Part shown: positions 15,955 to 16,320 of the stretch, in pieces
Layout of the letters: every line of letters starts with the position of its first letter
Position numbering within the stretch: the stretch's first letter is position 1
NCBI GenBank assembly: GCA_913040875.1
Contig: CAJWHX010000023.1
Coordinates: 1 to 16,320 of the forward strand
From: an uncultured Pseudomonadota bacterium
GTDB lineage: Bacteria > Myxococcota > UBA796
Direction of reading: 5' to 3'
DNA: 16,320 nucleotides
Position numbers and translations under genes: made by a program
Notes under the pieces: generated by a model
Database searches by the model: none
Told to the model about the DNA's origin: nothing
Seen by the model: the letters and a program-made list of their open reading frames with translations, nothing else

Positions 15955-16218
15955 TTGACCATGCTGATCTCCGTCAATCTTTGCGATTATAAATTGTTGG
16001 CCGCGCATGATTTTAAAATCATCTATGATGATGAAAAGAAAAAAATAAATGTTTTCTTAAATGAAGAATTAATATTTAATAATATAACTTTTATAACTGA
16101 TGGATGTGGCAGACCCCACATAAAATTTGGAATTTACAGACCTGGCAACAAATATGAAAAAAATCATACATCTATAGTTGATTTTGATGAAATGAAAGTT
16201 AAGAAACTTAATCCATAG
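15955..16218 (+). pseudogene. AT-rich fragment resembling the C-terminus of a polysaccharide lyase
   Basis: The frame reads 87 codons, but only the part from about 16005 looks protein-like: HDFKIIYDD, KKINVFLNEELIF, then PHIKFGIYRPGN and HTSIVDFDEMKVKKL. This order (a strand with an artificial-looking start, a ligand-loop turn, FGIYRP, a final strand) resembles the last strands of ConA-fold polysaccharide lyases. The N-terminal two thirds are missing. GC is about 24% from 16021 to 16200 by hand count, against roughly 45% in neighbouring genes, so the fragment looks foreign. No ribosome binding site supports the ATG at 15955. The stretch 15828-15954 holds no gene I can support. Confidence 0.4.
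16007..16022. repeat. 16-base perfect palindrome at the composition boundary
   Basis: ATGATTTTAAAATCAT is fully self-complementary with no spacer. It lies exactly where GC-moderate DNA changes to AT-rich DNA and where the lyase-like homology begins. It may be a recombination or binding site, or simply a product of AT-rich coding sequence. Confidence 0.6.
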
Positions 16219-16248
16219 TTCAAACACTTGAGGAGATGATTTTGGACA

Positions 16249-16280
16249 CACTTAACCTACTCAAAGGTTAAGTGGTTTTC
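16249..16280 (+). terminator. Rho-independent terminator
   Basis: CACTTAACCT (16249-16258) and AGGTTAAGTG (16265-16274) form a perfect 10-bp stem with the six-base loop ACTCAA, followed by GTTTTCTT. The T-run is on the plus strand, so it would end plus-strand transcription. The other side has no T-run. Confidence 0.65.
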
Positions 16281-16320
16281 TTGAGTCTGATGACCAAGTT
16301 CACATCTTCATCTGAGAAAC
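16268..16320 (-). CDS. Possible C-terminal codons of a gene entering from the right
   Basis: On the minus strand the last 16 codons before a TAA at 16268-16270 read FSDEDVNLVIRLKKTT with no stop up to the window edge. The peptide has the amphipathic, charged look of a real C-terminus, and the stop sits in the terminator stem, as expected for converging genes. It is too short to identify. Confidence 0.25.
   Translation of the reverse strand, partial: FSDEDVNLVIRLKKTT

Noticed and set aside
15778..16008. Minus-strand frame of 76 codons as an independent gene
   Set aside because: Its last third is antisense to the end of the exported protein gene, and its start lies in the palindrome with no clear ribosome binding site; it is kept only as a possible rearranged fragment.
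1..16320. CRISPR array, tRNA, rRNA or insertion sequence
   Set aside because: No regularly spaced repeats, tRNA-like cloverleaf, rRNA stretch or transposase motif was recognised on either strand.

Overview
The window is most likely a chromosomal piece of a Gram-negative bacterium, probably a Myxococcota- or bradymonad-like lineage. The reasons are a complete system I cytochrome c maturation (Ccm) set, a secreted serine protease with a MYXO-CTERM-like C-terminal tail (Cys, hydrophobic segment, Arg cluster), lipoproteins with Asp/Thr-rich linkers, and a cytochrome c/copper monooxygenase fusion. The lineage call is inference; no rRNA or other marker gene is present.

Left part, minus strand. Positions 1-1875 are one uninterrupted reading frame that leaves the window at its left edge. 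It encodes a protein of at least 625 residues with SAP-like helices, an acidic linker, a long unrecognised middle and leucine-rich repeats. Next comes a tight minus-strand operon, in transcription order ccmA, ccmB, ccmC, ccmD, ccmE, ccmF, ccmG, ccmH, ccmI (9318 down to 2002). Most junctions overlap by four bases. The 36-codon ccmD (7074-7184) sits in the ccmC/ccmE gap. CcmI carries two copies of its C-terminal periplasmic domain. Upstream of ccmA on the same strand lies the trypsin-fold protease (9402-10295).

Middle, plus strand. A divergent intergenic region with a plausible promoter leads to a BtuF-like cobalamin-binding protein without a signal peptide (10581-11489). Two paralogous secreted L-type lectin proteins follow (11661-12770 and 12915-14120). 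After them come a protein joining a c-type haem domain to a type 2 copper monooxygenase of the PHM/DBH family (14173-15420) and a small exported protein of unknown function (15417-15827), coupled to it by an ATGA overlap. The second lectin, the monooxygenase and the small protein are close enough to form one operon.

Right end. After 15827 the coding order breaks down. From about 16010 to 16220 the DNA is very AT-rich (about 24% GC by hand count) and carries a fragment resembling the C-terminus of a ConA-fold polysaccharide lyase. A 16-base perfect palindrome lies at the composition boundary. A strong terminator hairpin (16249-16274) and perhaps the last codons of a minus-strand gene close the window.

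How the genes may work together: the Ccm machinery attaches haem to CXXCH sites in the periplasm, and the fusion at 14173-15420 is a candidate client in the same window. The lectins, protease and monooxygenase together suggest an exported, surface-facing set acting on glycans or peptides outside the cell. That functional link is inferred from position and families only. Three genes (1875-, 11661+, 12915+) have an upstream stretch that is the perfect complement of their Shine-Dalgarno region, a pattern worth testing.
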